In this document: positions 1 through 9,833 of the stretch, in pieces | How the letters are laid out: every line of letters begins with the position of its first letter | Numbering within the stretch: the stretch's first letter is position 1 | Assembly: GCA_949152475.1 (NCBI GenBank) | Contig: OX424561.1 | Coordinates: 3,224,001-3,288,000 of the forward strand | DNA from: Terebella lapidaria | Lineage: Eukaryota; Annelida; Polychaeta; Terebellida; Terebellidae | Length of the DNA: 64,000 nucleotides | Direction: 5' to 3' | Translations under genes and position numbers: made by a program | Notes under the pieces: generated by a model | The model's database searches: none | The model's input: only the letters and a program-made list of their open reading frames with translations | What the model was told of the DNA's origin: nothing

Positions 1-18
1 TCTTAGCCCTTGGGCTAA
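1..18. repeat. Truncated end of a dispersed repeat at the window edge
   Basis: The first bases contain the small palindrome TTAGCCCTTGGGCTAA. Nearly the same word occurs at 54317-54333, at the right end of the repeat described at 53175-54335. The window probably opens on the end of another copy of that family, with the rest lying to the left. Confidence 0.4.
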
Positions 19-660
19 TTTTTTTCCTTTTCAATACAAAATCTCGCTTTCTCCATAAAATCACTCAGCGAGCAGTAGACTTCAGAAGCTCATATCTAAA
101 CAAGTAGCACCTCAGATCACTCCACAACCATTGATCTATACAGCCAGGAAAAGTCGGAAAGTTTGTAAATTCATCCCGGGTTTTCGGATATGCTGTGGAA
201 TTTCCATGGAGGTAATACCTCAACATGACATCATCTCTGTTTATTGAGCGGTGATGTGCCTGAATTTTTAATAACTGTTTCTGATAACAGCAAGGTACCT
301 TGTCGAAGTAACTACCAAGGATTCGAGAGGAGTATTGCATGCAATCGCAGGAAGTGTTTATTGTTTGGGATCTGCTGCCTAGGAACATTGATTCATTTGC
401 TGATCAACAAACAAATCAATTCAATCAGTTTCTGGGTTGCCTCAATATGCTGAAATATACATTTATCACTCACGTGTGGTACATGTACAATACAAGTAAT
501 ATAACATGATGTGTATTGTGTGATACCATACAAAAACATTTCTGAATACATATTACCGGTACCTGGGATATTTAGTTTTCAAAATGTATTTTTAAAAAAT
601 CATTTAGGCCTACATGTACTAAATCATCAATACATCATGATACAGTTGAATTATTATCAA
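19..660. other. No recognised gene
   Basis: Mostly A+T-rich sequence. A minus-strand frame of 107 codons spans 65-388, but I recognise no domain in it and see no convincing splice structure. It overlaps a plus-strand open frame of similar quality, so I do not call a gene. Confidence 0.4.
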
Positions 661-860
661 CATGTGCCAGGGCCCTTTCGGGGTTAGGGAGACTTGCCTA
701 AATCTCGGAGACGAGAATCCCGAAGAGGGGGGAGTATGTGCCAGGGCTTATTCCTACTAGCTCGGCTAGTGGGATATCCCTTTAGCTCAGGTTGGTATAT
801 TGTTGAACTACCGTTTATTGGGTCCTAGGTTTGAATCCCTTCTCGGGTAAGTGGATTTTT
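661..860 (+). repeat. tRNA-derived SINE-like fragment
   Basis: A box-A-like word (TAGCTCAGGTTGG, 783-795) is followed by a box-B-like word (GGTTTGAATCC, 828-838) at a spacing typical of an internal RNA polymerase III promoter. The flanks do not form a clean acceptor stem, so this is a tRNA-like head of a SINE or a tRNA pseudogene, not a working tRNA. The phrase ATGTGCCAGGGC occurs twice upstream (about 662 and 736), suggesting a small internal duplication. Confidence 0.5.
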
Positions 861-1694
861 CTGAACCCTGTAACAAACATGATGACATTTTTATCATATT
901 AATAAATGAGCGAATAACCAACATTATTATTTTTCTAAGATAAAGATGAACATTACAGTTTCTTGGACAGGCACATGCTCCTCAGTGTAGACGCATATCA
1001 GGCATAGTTTGGTCTGTACCAGATGGTTGGCATGGTAACAGTGACCATGGACATATCAGCTTGTCACGACATGAGTCTTGCGACAGATGGAATGTGACAT
1101 GTGTTCTACATACATCACAACGGTAACTTGTTGTAGCGGTCTTCCATGAAACTTCTTCATTAGTATACATACAGTTACATTTATAATATTTCCTACATTA
1201 CATGAGATAGGTATGCAAGAGCATGTGTGAGATATTTACCTACATGTACAATCACATCTGAATCTGGAGGTCCGTGGTGTCCCATTCCACACCTGATCTG
1301 ACATCTCATTGATTTGAATATTTGGAGTTTAAATAAAAATAACTATTTGAGGATCAACACTCAAGAAATCATCCTTTTTCCAGTCACACAGTCTCAAGGT
1401 GGACAATCATGAACCTTGACGTACAAAATGGATTCTATATTTGTAGATAACTAAACCAATACCTTACAATGTGTTCCTGGCTAGATTGTATAAATTACTT
1501 TATATTATGCTAACAGGAGTCCAATTGACAACAATTTTCGTGAATTACATATACATGTACATGTAGATGCACAGCCCCATAGATCTACTAGCGTTATATT
1601 CATTATTATATTATTACCCGGTATTATTATTATACTCTATAACTTCTATCAAAACGCACCCCCTACATATTATATCGTCCTACGGCCCTGTAGG
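861..1694. other. Intergenic, nothing recognised
   Basis: A+T-rich sequence without a supported gene, RNA or repeat boundary that I can see. Confidence 0.4.
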
Positions 1695-1757
1695 CTCACT
1701 CCAACAGTCTCCGTATGGCCCGAGCCACTCGGGCCATACGGAGACTGGTAGAGTGAG
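1695..1757. repeat. Near-perfect inverted repeat (hairpin)
   Basis: The arms at 1706-1724 and 1728-1746 are perfectly complementary over 19 bases (left arm AGTCTCCGTATGGCCCGAG), with a 3-base loop CCA. Imperfect complementarity continues outward: CTCACTC at 1695-1701 pairs with GAGTGAG at 1751-1757. The compact shape fits a young foldback element or a transcribed hairpin. Confidence 0.75.
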
Positions 1758-1781
1758 TCTAGCCTAGGCTAGCGTCAGAGT

Positions 1782-1979
1782 TCCTAATCATCGACCCTCT
1801 CCCTATTCCTCGACCCCTGCAAGCGGCTGGACAATACTTCAATAAACTAAAATGTGAAATGTGCTGAAATGAGTACTAGAAGTACTTTCAATGTGGTTAT
1901 TGTCAGATGTCTGTTTTGCACAGCTGTTTGGCAGTGTTTGCAGGGGTCGATGATTAAGGACAGGGTCGATGATTAGGTA
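1782..1979. mobile_element. MITE-like element with about 45-bp terminal inverted repeats
   Basis: The left end (1782-1826) and the reverse complement of the right end (1934-1979) share CCTAATCATCGACCCT, then several variable bases, then TCGACCCCTGCAA. The interior is about 110 bases and has no coding potential. This is the structure of a small non-autonomous DNA transposon. A related but more decayed copy may lie at about 8974-9320. Superfamily is not assigned. Confidence 0.6.
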
Positions 1980-2393
1980 CCCCGACGATAGATCACCATA
2001 TCATATGTAGGCCTATTGTATACGTGTACCTGAACCAATGTGATTACTCACGAAAAGTACTTCATATGTAAGAAAACAACAGGGAAAATATTATACATAC
2101 ATACCAAATCGAATGATTCGTTCATCCGTACAGACAAGAGGATCTATAGATCTAGACGCGTTCGTTTAGAAGTGGCTGGAATCTACTCACTCAGGATCCA
2201 CGTTCTAATTAAATGGCGGGAAACCCTGGACAATACACGGTGTAGAATCAAAACAGGTCTGTTCGAAGAAATATTATTAAACCCGATAAACAAACAATTT
2301 GAGTTACGGACAAATGTCCTCAATAGTCCGCAATTCATATCCAGATATCATGCATGAAATATTCTGTCTCTTTATCAGCAGTGTTCTGCGATC
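1980..2393. other. Intergenic; unrecognised open frame
   Basis: A 105-codon plus-strand frame runs 2040-2357 but begins at GTG, not ATG. It shows no recognisable domain and has no splice context. I see nothing else. Confidence 0.35.
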
Positions 2394-2541
2394 AAAGAGA
2401 CCCACATTGCATACTAGTATAACATTGTCTGTGACCAATTGTTGTGCTCTAACTTAGCTCGCACAAAAGAGGCCTACATTGCACATACATGTAACATTAT
2501 CTGTAACCAATTGTTGTGCTCTAATTTGTTAGCTCGCATAA
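2394..2541. repeat. Tandem duplication, unit about 72 bp, two copies
   Basis: Both copies carry ACCAATTGTTGTGCTCTAA followed by TTAGCTCGCA. The copies differ by scattered substitutions and a short insertion, so the duplication is not recent. Confidence 0.7.
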
Positions 2542-2872
2542 AATCATTGCACTGATCCATTGGATAAGATTCATACGCCTACAGGACACATGTAAAAAAA
2601 ACTTAGTGAATATTCATAAACAAAACAAGAACACCTGAAAATTATTTTCGTTTTGGTCCTCGTGTGAATTAAAGAGGAGCCGGAAAAGTTTCTGATCTAG
2701 AATTGATGTGAACACTGAACAGTAAACTGCCTTCTTCTTCTTCTCTCTTCCAAATACGAGGCTTCTTTTTTCTTCCTCTGCGAGGCGTATATGCTCAGTT
2801 GTGTGTGGCATAACGCATAGTGCAAAGAACAAGTAATGATGGAGAGGAGGAAAGAAGATAGCTTTTGTAAGT

Positions 2873-5760
2873 GCAATATTTTTTTTTTTTTATTTGATTT
2901 ATTTGATTAAACATGTAAAAATGTACAAAGGTACAATAATACATAAAAATAGGAGGGGGCTTGTAAAGAGAATGATATAGCGGGAAAATCACTTGGTACT
3001 TAATGGTTTAATGCACGTGCCCCCTCTTGAAGACATCAAGGTTAGGTGCTGTGGCAACATCGGCTGGAAGATTGTTCCACTGTGCTATGGTTCAAGGGAT
3101 GAAAGACTGCTGTATGAAGACTTTTTGTCCAGGAGGAAGAAGGAAGGAGGCAGGGTGAAAGTGTCTGGATGTTCTGGTGACAGGAATGAGGTACTTTGCA
3201 TAGTCCACAGCAACAAAGCCTTTCACTATTTTATACATCATTATTAGTCCGTTGTCCGACCGACGTTGAAGGCTACGTCATTCCAATTTCTGGAGCATTT
3301 CGGTGATGCTGGAGTGTCAACTGTAGACGTATCTTGCTCCACGCCTCTGCATCATTTCCAGCTTATATTGGTTGGACTGAGTGTATTGGTCCCACACAGA
3401 GGATCGAGGCGTATTCCATCTGGGGTCGGATCAGTGTCTGGAAGGCATTGGCTTTGATATGTTGTTAATAGATTTGGAGATTTCGACGCAGGAATCCAAT
3501 GGATGATTTGACCTTTTTACAAATGTTGTGGATATAATTATTCCAGGAGAGCTTATTGTTGAATGTTACAACAAGATACTTGGCTGAGTCCTGCGACTGG
3601 AGGGTGTGTCCATGTAAAGTGTAGTTGAAAACATGTGGTTTACGGCTCGTGGTTATCCGGAGAACACTGCATTTTTTAGGGTGAAATTCCATCTGTGAAG
3701 TTTCTCATTTGTCCAGAAGATTTAAATCATTCTGGAGCGTTAGAGCATCGGCCTCACATGGTACTGTTAGATGCATTATGGTCTGCAAACAGTCTGGTTT
3801 CTGATTTAATCCCAACAGGGAGGTCGTTCATAGATTAAGAAGAGTACTTGGCCAATGACTGACCCCTGTGGTACTCCACTGGTTACATGCTGCCAGTATG
3901 GCTCAGGTCCACCACATACCACACGTTGTGTGTCAGTTAGTTAAACTTTCCATCTATTTATTGACAGGACCTTACATTCCATACGTATGTAGCTTTTTTT
4001 TATCAACTTCTTATGATGAACTATCAAATGCCTTTGCAAAGTTCATTATTATAATATCAATTTGTTTGTTATTTTGGAGATTATTCAAAATGTCTTGGGT
4101 AAAGGTGAAAAGTTGGGTTTCTGTCGAGCGTTTGACCCGAAATCCATGTTGTAGATCATAAAGTATGTTGTTTGTTTCTAGGAAACATAGTCACTATGTG
4201 TTCCATGATCTTGGAGGCTATGCACGTGAGGGATACTGGAGGGTAGTTAGCAGCACAGTATATTTCACCTTTTTCAATACCGGGGCCACATTAGCTGTTC
4301 TCGCCAGTCTCCAGGGACTTGTTGAAGATGATGTGCAAAAAAGGAGCGATTGACGATACCAGTTGTTTGAGGGTTTTAGTGTGCAGTTCGTCACGTCCCA
4401 TGGCCTTGTTGGGCTTCAAGTTTTCCAAAAGTTTCTGGATTCCTGGCACTGTGATTTCTAAATTTGGAAGAACTTGGAAGTATTCGCTGCTAAGATTTGT
4501 AGCATCACTCTTGGATGGTCTTTCATGGACCTTAAACACAGATTTGAATGGTCTGTTCAGGATCTCAGCCTTGTTCTTGGGATCATCTTTCAGTATACCA
4601 GCGTCCTTCAGGGATGTAATACCCATGATGTCTGATTTTCGGTACGTGATGATGTCCATAGCTCTTCAGTGTCTTTGTGGTTATCATCTGGTTCAGTGGT
4701 AATTGATTCAACATAACTCCAGTAGGCTGCAGAAGATTCTTTTCTTATGCTGTGTTTGAGCACTCTGAGTTTTTTCTGGATTTGATCCTTGTCTCTAGTT
4801 TTCAGGTTCTGTTTACTTTTTCGATACAAATGATTTCTTGTGCTTAAAAGTTTTTGTTTAACTTTGCCGTTTATCCATGGTGGGGGTTTTGAGTGGAGCA
4901 CTTTTTGTGTGGAACATGTCCTTTAATGGCTTCACACAACGCAGATTTGAAGGTTATCCAGAGAGAGTTTGTACTTTCAGTGTGGTAGTTTTGTTCGATT
5001 TGACGACATGTACAGTTCAATTTTTACTCCTATTTTATCCCAGTGTCCTTTCTTATACAGAGGAATAGAGCGCTGCTTTTTTGTTTATAGCGATTTGGAT
5101 TTAAGTCAATTTGGGCAAACACCACATCATGATCAGATATCCCAGGGAGGATTTCAGTTCGGTTCACTAGTGTGGGGTTGTTGACTGCAAGAAGATCCAA
5201 TGTGTTTTCACCTCTGGTTGGCTTGTCATTCACTTGAACTAGGCTATCGTCTGCCAGGAGATCAACAAACTTATTGTGCTGAGTAGGAGAGCAGCAATTT
5301 TGTTTCAGAAGGGTTGAGGGCCAATCTATTCCCGGGAGGTTCATATCGCCAGCGAGCCATATGTGGGAGTTATCTTGTGGCAGATTGTCAAAAGATTATT
5401 CCAATTGGTCCAGACTGTCAACATCAGCAGCATTTGGTCTATAGAACGCACAAATGTACAGACATTTGCATGATGAAATGTTTAATTTCACCCACACAAT
5501 TTCACACTCAGTCTCCAGGTCTTGCGCCCGAGTGTTGAGGATGGTATCTCTTACTGCGATGAATAGACCTACGCCTCCTCCCTTTCCAATTGTGCGGTCG
5601 CGTCGGTGTATCACATACCCAGGAGGGAATGTATCCAGTCAATTACCTATAAATATGTACCTCTCGCAAAAGACATATTCACCGAGCTTATTTTGTATAT
5701 TATCATACATGTATGTCTTTATTGAGTCAGGATTCAGTGCCGACGACATTGTCAGCTTTA
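2873..5760 (-). mobile_element. Degenerate non-LTR retrotransposon (LINE), EN and RT domains
   Basis: Read on the minus strand, this is a LINE ORF2 relic of the jockey/CR1 kind. About 5690-5400 gives endonuclease sequence (PPGYVIHRRDR, GGGVGLFIAV, IVWVKLNI, ICAFYRPNA). About 5344-5100 continues it (NLPGIDWP, NTLDLLAVNNP, PGISDHDVVFAQIDL). About 4660-4290 is the linker before the reverse transcriptase (LLENLKPNKAMGRDELHTKT, FNKSLETGE). About 3880-3760 has GVPQGSVIG and LFADH, where a FADD-type catalytic box is expected. About 3690-3465 is the thumb region (FHPKKCSVLRI, DSAKYLVV, LSWNNYIHNICKK). The frame is broken by stops and indels and the second catalytic Asp is replaced by His, so it cannot be active. 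The 3' end is an AATAAATCAAATAAA tail running into a poly-A (plus-strand poly-T from about 2879). Confidence 0.85.
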
Positions 5761-6594
5761 CTGCTATCTTGTATACTGTCAAACTCCTGAAGTTAATTCA
5801 CCAAAGACTGGCAATTTACATTCAGTAACTGAAGTGGTGAATGGATGTGGAAACACAGTATACAGATAAATATTGTAAATCATGTAATAACTATATAGAG
5901 TAGAGTATATAAATATAAAGCATGACCCTATATATCACCGATTTATAATACAATCGGTGACACTTCAGTAATGGGGTGTAGGTCTGTCTTCATCTACATA
6001 ATTATACAATTCGTATTACTGTTCATGAACGACAAAGAAACAGTCAGTAAACCACAGATTGGCAAACATGTCTACAGATAGGTGTCTTACAAGTACGATT
6101 GGTAGTCCACCCGGTTTGATCAAGGATCTTTGATGCATTTTGTGTCCTTCACTCCACGAACATTGCACATTACTTTAATCAGTCAAGTGCTATTTCTATT
6201 CCACCCCAGCGGGTAGTTGGTTAGTTTGGCACTTTTGCATATATTCTTTTGAATGGAAGCGGGCATTCTTGTATAAAAAATGAAAGAAAGAATGGTTCGG
6301 GAAATTCGACATCGAACAAATTGGCACCTTGGCCTATAAATCTCTATACCAGAGTTATTATATATATTTGTGTGGCGATTTTGCCCATAGATCGCGGCAG
6401 GAGTCTTTGCAAAACACTAACCAGTTTTACGGTCTATTTTTGGACGCTTCAGTTCGAAGCACGCATTGCCCCGGCAACGCTCTGTAATCCTCTTGCGCCC
6501 AGTAAACTATAACAATGGTTTGACCTAGTTTCCCTTCGTGTCTCATGTATTGGGGTTTATATACTCTGGTACCGTTTTGATCTGTGAGTTATCT
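5761..6594. other. Intergenic, nothing recognised
   Basis: A+T-rich. A GTG-free 87-codon plus-strand frame (6249-6512) has no recognisable domain or splice context. Confidence 0.35.
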
Positions 6595-7070
6595 CAGAGC
6601 AAGGCGAGAGGGACGACGGGGAGCTCAGCCATGAGCTCTACGTCCTCGCACCGCGGCTAAGGCCCTCGCGGGCCCTGGGGACGACTTCAATGGGGAGCCC
6701 GGGCTGGGGTAGACCTTGATGACTCGAGGGTGCACGCCCTCTGGATCACCGGTCTTCTCCACCCGGGATGGTGCGACACAGGCTCTGGCAGACTGTTGGG
6801 CTGTCCGGGGTTCTATCCCCGAGGCGGACCGCGGCGAGCCAAGCCTCACAAGCTAACACCATGGTGATGATCCTGTATCTGAGTGGTGTCCGTACGTTTG
6901 GGCTCGCTGGGCGGGCTGCTACCTGGTTAAAGTTCTAATGCTAGAGTAATGACTGCGCCTGCAGTGACCCTCGGTGAGCGGACCTCCGCGAGGATCCGGG
7001 GATAGCGGGTGAGCGTCCGCGATGACCTGTGGTGAGAGGACTATCCTCGAGGATCCCAGATAGCGGACAA
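6595..7070. repeat. GC-rich island, probably a repeat
   Basis: Markedly GC-rich block in an A+T-rich setting. Near its end two diverged units follow each other (about 6968-7010 and 7025-7068): a GGTGAG start, a CCTC/CGAGGATCC core and an ATAGCGG end. The word GGGGTTCTATCCCC (about 6807) looks like a tRNA T-arm, but no box A stands at the right distance. I cannot name the family. The minus-strand frame of 74 codons within it shows no domain. Confidence 0.4.
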
Positions 7071-7996
7071 CGTTAAAACTTTACATTTGCATGATATAAT
7101 TATGATGTAAGTGTTGGGGATGCACAAGTAGACCTAGTGACACCACGGTCATGGCGCTCAGATGCTGTTATGTCCATAAGACAATTGGTGACATCCAGTA
7201 ATGGGATACTAGTATACCTATTTGTCGTGGGCTCCTCGAGCCTTTTCGTACTCACACAAATTCGTATTGCAAAAATAAAATATAGAGTACGAAGGCGCAA
7301 TCCAAGAATATGAATAAACCATTGCTTGTGATTTGGATATACCAAGATAAATTTCTATGATAGGCCTATTTCTCACTTTCCTGCCGAATATATCTTTGGC
7401 AGGAGAGATTATGAACAAAATTATACATTTGCTGGATTCAAGTAATCTGGATATCCATTATTAATAATTCCACCTCAATAATTGCTGAATTTAAAGATGA
7501 TTTCATTTCTAGATGATCAGTGTAGCATGTGCCAGTAGGCCTATCACTAAATTGTATCCTATAAGCCTTCATTCAATATATCAATTAGGTCTGCATATTT
7601 GCGAGCGAAAAATACCTACCTATCCATTTGTGAGACGATTTGAAATGTATTTATTGAAAAAAGGCAGCGTAGTCTGAAAGCGTACAGCTTCATAGGCCTA
7701 CACACGTTTGTTCATGTCAACGCGCACGTAATTTGGGATTGATTGTGCACCGTGATAAAAAAAAAAATAGAGCAAGGTCAAGGACGCACTTTCCTTCTCA
7801 GTTGTGGATTGGGTTGTTTTTGTCGCTTGTTTTCGGATAAATAAACAGAGATATTGGCTGTCAATGTGAGTTTGTCTTTGCAAATAGTTGGGCACTAACT
7901 ATTCTGTGAAATTACCGAGTTTAGTTGCGTTTTGCATTCAAGTATTACCGTAGTCCACATGCCATGGTGGCAGCCCATGCCATGGCCCATGCTGAT
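7071..7996. other. Intergenic, nothing recognised
   Basis: A+T-rich sequence; only short frames without domains or splice context. Confidence 0.35.
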
Positions 7997-8429
7997 GCTG
8001 CGTTCCAATCACGTTGTGCAAATGGTGCGCACGGGTTTCCGAGGAGTATTTTGCGTTCTATTCATGACACAACTGGGAAATTCCCATTTGCACAACCTGT
8101 GAAGTTGAGGCAGTTGTTCAGACTCAATGTGCACAAGTAGGAAAAACATGGCGCCAAATGGCGTATTGTATAAAAGTAATACAGAATACAAACATTTTGT
8201 TAGTTTTACCTAGTGTCATACATACAGTATATGAATGAAATGATTCGAGACTGAAATTTAAAGTGAAGATTTGACTGAATTTTCAATTATTTTTGGCCTG
8301 AGTTAGTTCGAATTTTTATGCAATAATTAGGGTGGCAAAATGTGTGCCTTTTGCAATGGAACGCAACAACTCGTACTCTCCAACTTCCCGCTAGTGCACA
8401 CCATTTGCACAACATGATTGGAACGCAGC
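7997..8429. mobile_element. Foldback element with 36-bp inverted arms
   Basis: The left arm 7997-8032 (beginning GCTGCGTTCCAATCACGTTG) is complementary to 8394-8429 with two mismatches. Shortened relatives of the arm lie inside (CCATTTGCACAACCTG near 8084; GCAATGGAACGCAAC near 8353), suggesting nested or rearranged copies. Probably a non-autonomous foldback or MITE-type element. Confidence 0.6.
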
Positions 8430-8778
8430 ACAAGCCCAAGGCACCGCGTCGACGCTTGGGGCTGGGCTGACAGTGTCATTGATTTCCTCACACGAGAACA
8501 TGTGTTGGGAGAACAGAACCAGTTCCAAGTTGACTAAAACGAGCGAGTGAGAACCAAACAGCAAAATGTAACATGAAGTTGTGGGTGCTGTTGTTGCTGC
8601 TTCTGCCATAGTTTCAATGCTGCCACCCATGAACTGTTCTGTTCACTCCGTCTTGGAGACGGAGTGAAAAGTGTAACAACGTTGGTGTAGTTTGCGAAAT
8701 CGAGTGCATGGTTGTTTCGTAACCTGTTCTGGTGGCAATTGGTGGCGGTTCCTGCACAGAAATTGAGCACGCCCATTG

Positions 8779-8880
8779 TGTGACATGGTGGTAGGCCTAG
8801 TCCTCAGCTTGGCCATGACTCCGCGTTGCTTGGCCTTGGGGTAGGGCTGACAATATGTGACATGGTGGTAGGCCTAGTCC
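8779..8880. repeat. Direct repeat, period 77 bp
   Basis: TGTGACATGGTGGTAGGCCT occurs at 8779 and again at 8856. Similar sequence follows each copy (AGTCC, then CGCTTGG or CAGCTTGG). Confidence 0.65.
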
Positions 8881-8973
8881 CCCGCTTGGCTCTGACTCAG
8901 AAGCGTCTCTCCGGACAGACTGGGTAGTCAGTTGTAAAGAAGGGATGATCTAGGCTATGGTCGCGTGCACTTT

Positions 8974-9320
8974 CAACGACCCCTGTTGTAATCATCGGCC
9001 CCTCTCAATCTTAGTGCCAGTTGAAGACTTGGTCAAACGAAAACACTTGCTAGGTGTTCATTGAATGTTAACTATTTTAGTCAAGTTTGGTGAGCTAAAT
9101 CATAGATTTTCATTAATATCCACCAGGGGTTGTTGATTACGACTTTGTCAAAATCGTCTGAATCCGGTGTATTTCCCTTGCTTCTCTTACGTTTTCTTGT
9201 GGAATTTCTTATGAAATTTGTCACTGTTCAACAGAAAACATTCAAATTATTTTTAACTTGTCGTTTTGAACGCAGAATGAACACCTAAATGTGGGAAAAC
9301 AGCCGTAAGGGGTCGATGAA
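8974..9320. mobile_element. Possible decayed relative of the 1782-1979 MITE
   Basis: The left end has CGACCCCTGTTGTAATCATCGGCCCCT and the right end reads, reversed, TTCATCGACCCCTTACGG. The shared core ATCGACCCC matches the termini of the element at 1782-1979. The interior does not align by eye. Confidence 0.3.
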
Positions 9321-9649
9321 TACAGCACCTGCCTATAGTAGCACCCACTAACAATGGTAGATCTACTCTATGCCCTTATAGTAAAGTGACCAGTGCTCGT
9401 ACTAGGACCAGTGCTCGGACATTCAATGAAATTGTGTCATATGAGCTGCTGACATGGTATGAATTTGGAATTATTTGTTTCCATGTAAATTTACTCCCAT
9501 TCGTCCTTTGGTCTGAAGAAACACAGGATATTATTTTTGATTTTATTTTATTCATTTCAAAAACTTTGTAAACATAATTACATAAACAATTTGAATTTCA
9601 GTTCCTTTGAACACAAAATCAGTGAAACAAAAAGCGGGTGGAGTCTGCG

Positions 9650-9778
9650 GTTTGATGTATATGCGAGACCATTCCTGTCGATGTGTGACGGCCTATGGCT
9701 AGATGTAGGTACAGTGTCGCAGCCCTAACAACGTCACTGACGCTTCTCCTGACAACTACAACTCGACGATTTGGCACC
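9650..9778 (+). promoter_or_regulatory. Putative promoter and 5' UTR of the PCMT1-like gene
   Basis: The stretch before the methyltransferase start codon is less A+T-rich than its surroundings. It contains AACGTCACTGACG, a CRE-like word, about 50 bases upstream of the ATG. No TATA box is evident. The transcription start cannot be fixed from sequence alone. Confidence 0.35.
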
Positions 9779-9833
9779 ATGGCCTGGAGGTCGAGTGGCT
9801 CATCCAATCAGAACCTCATCGACAACCTCAAAG
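9779..9833 (+). CDS. PCMT1: PCMT1 exon 1 (start codon)
   Basis: Begins ATGGCC in good context and encodes [18 protein letters not shown] plus one base. The vertebrate protein starts MAWKS, which fixes this start. Donor GTGGGA, phase 1. Confidence 0.9.

Noticed and set aside
65..388. 107-codon minus-strand frame at the left edge
   Set aside because: No recognisable domain, no splice sites that make sense, and overlapping plus-strand frames of similar length.
6807..6820. tRNA T-arm-like GGGGTTCTATCCCC
   Set aside because: No box A at proper spacing and no acceptor stem; treated as part of a GC-rich repeat.
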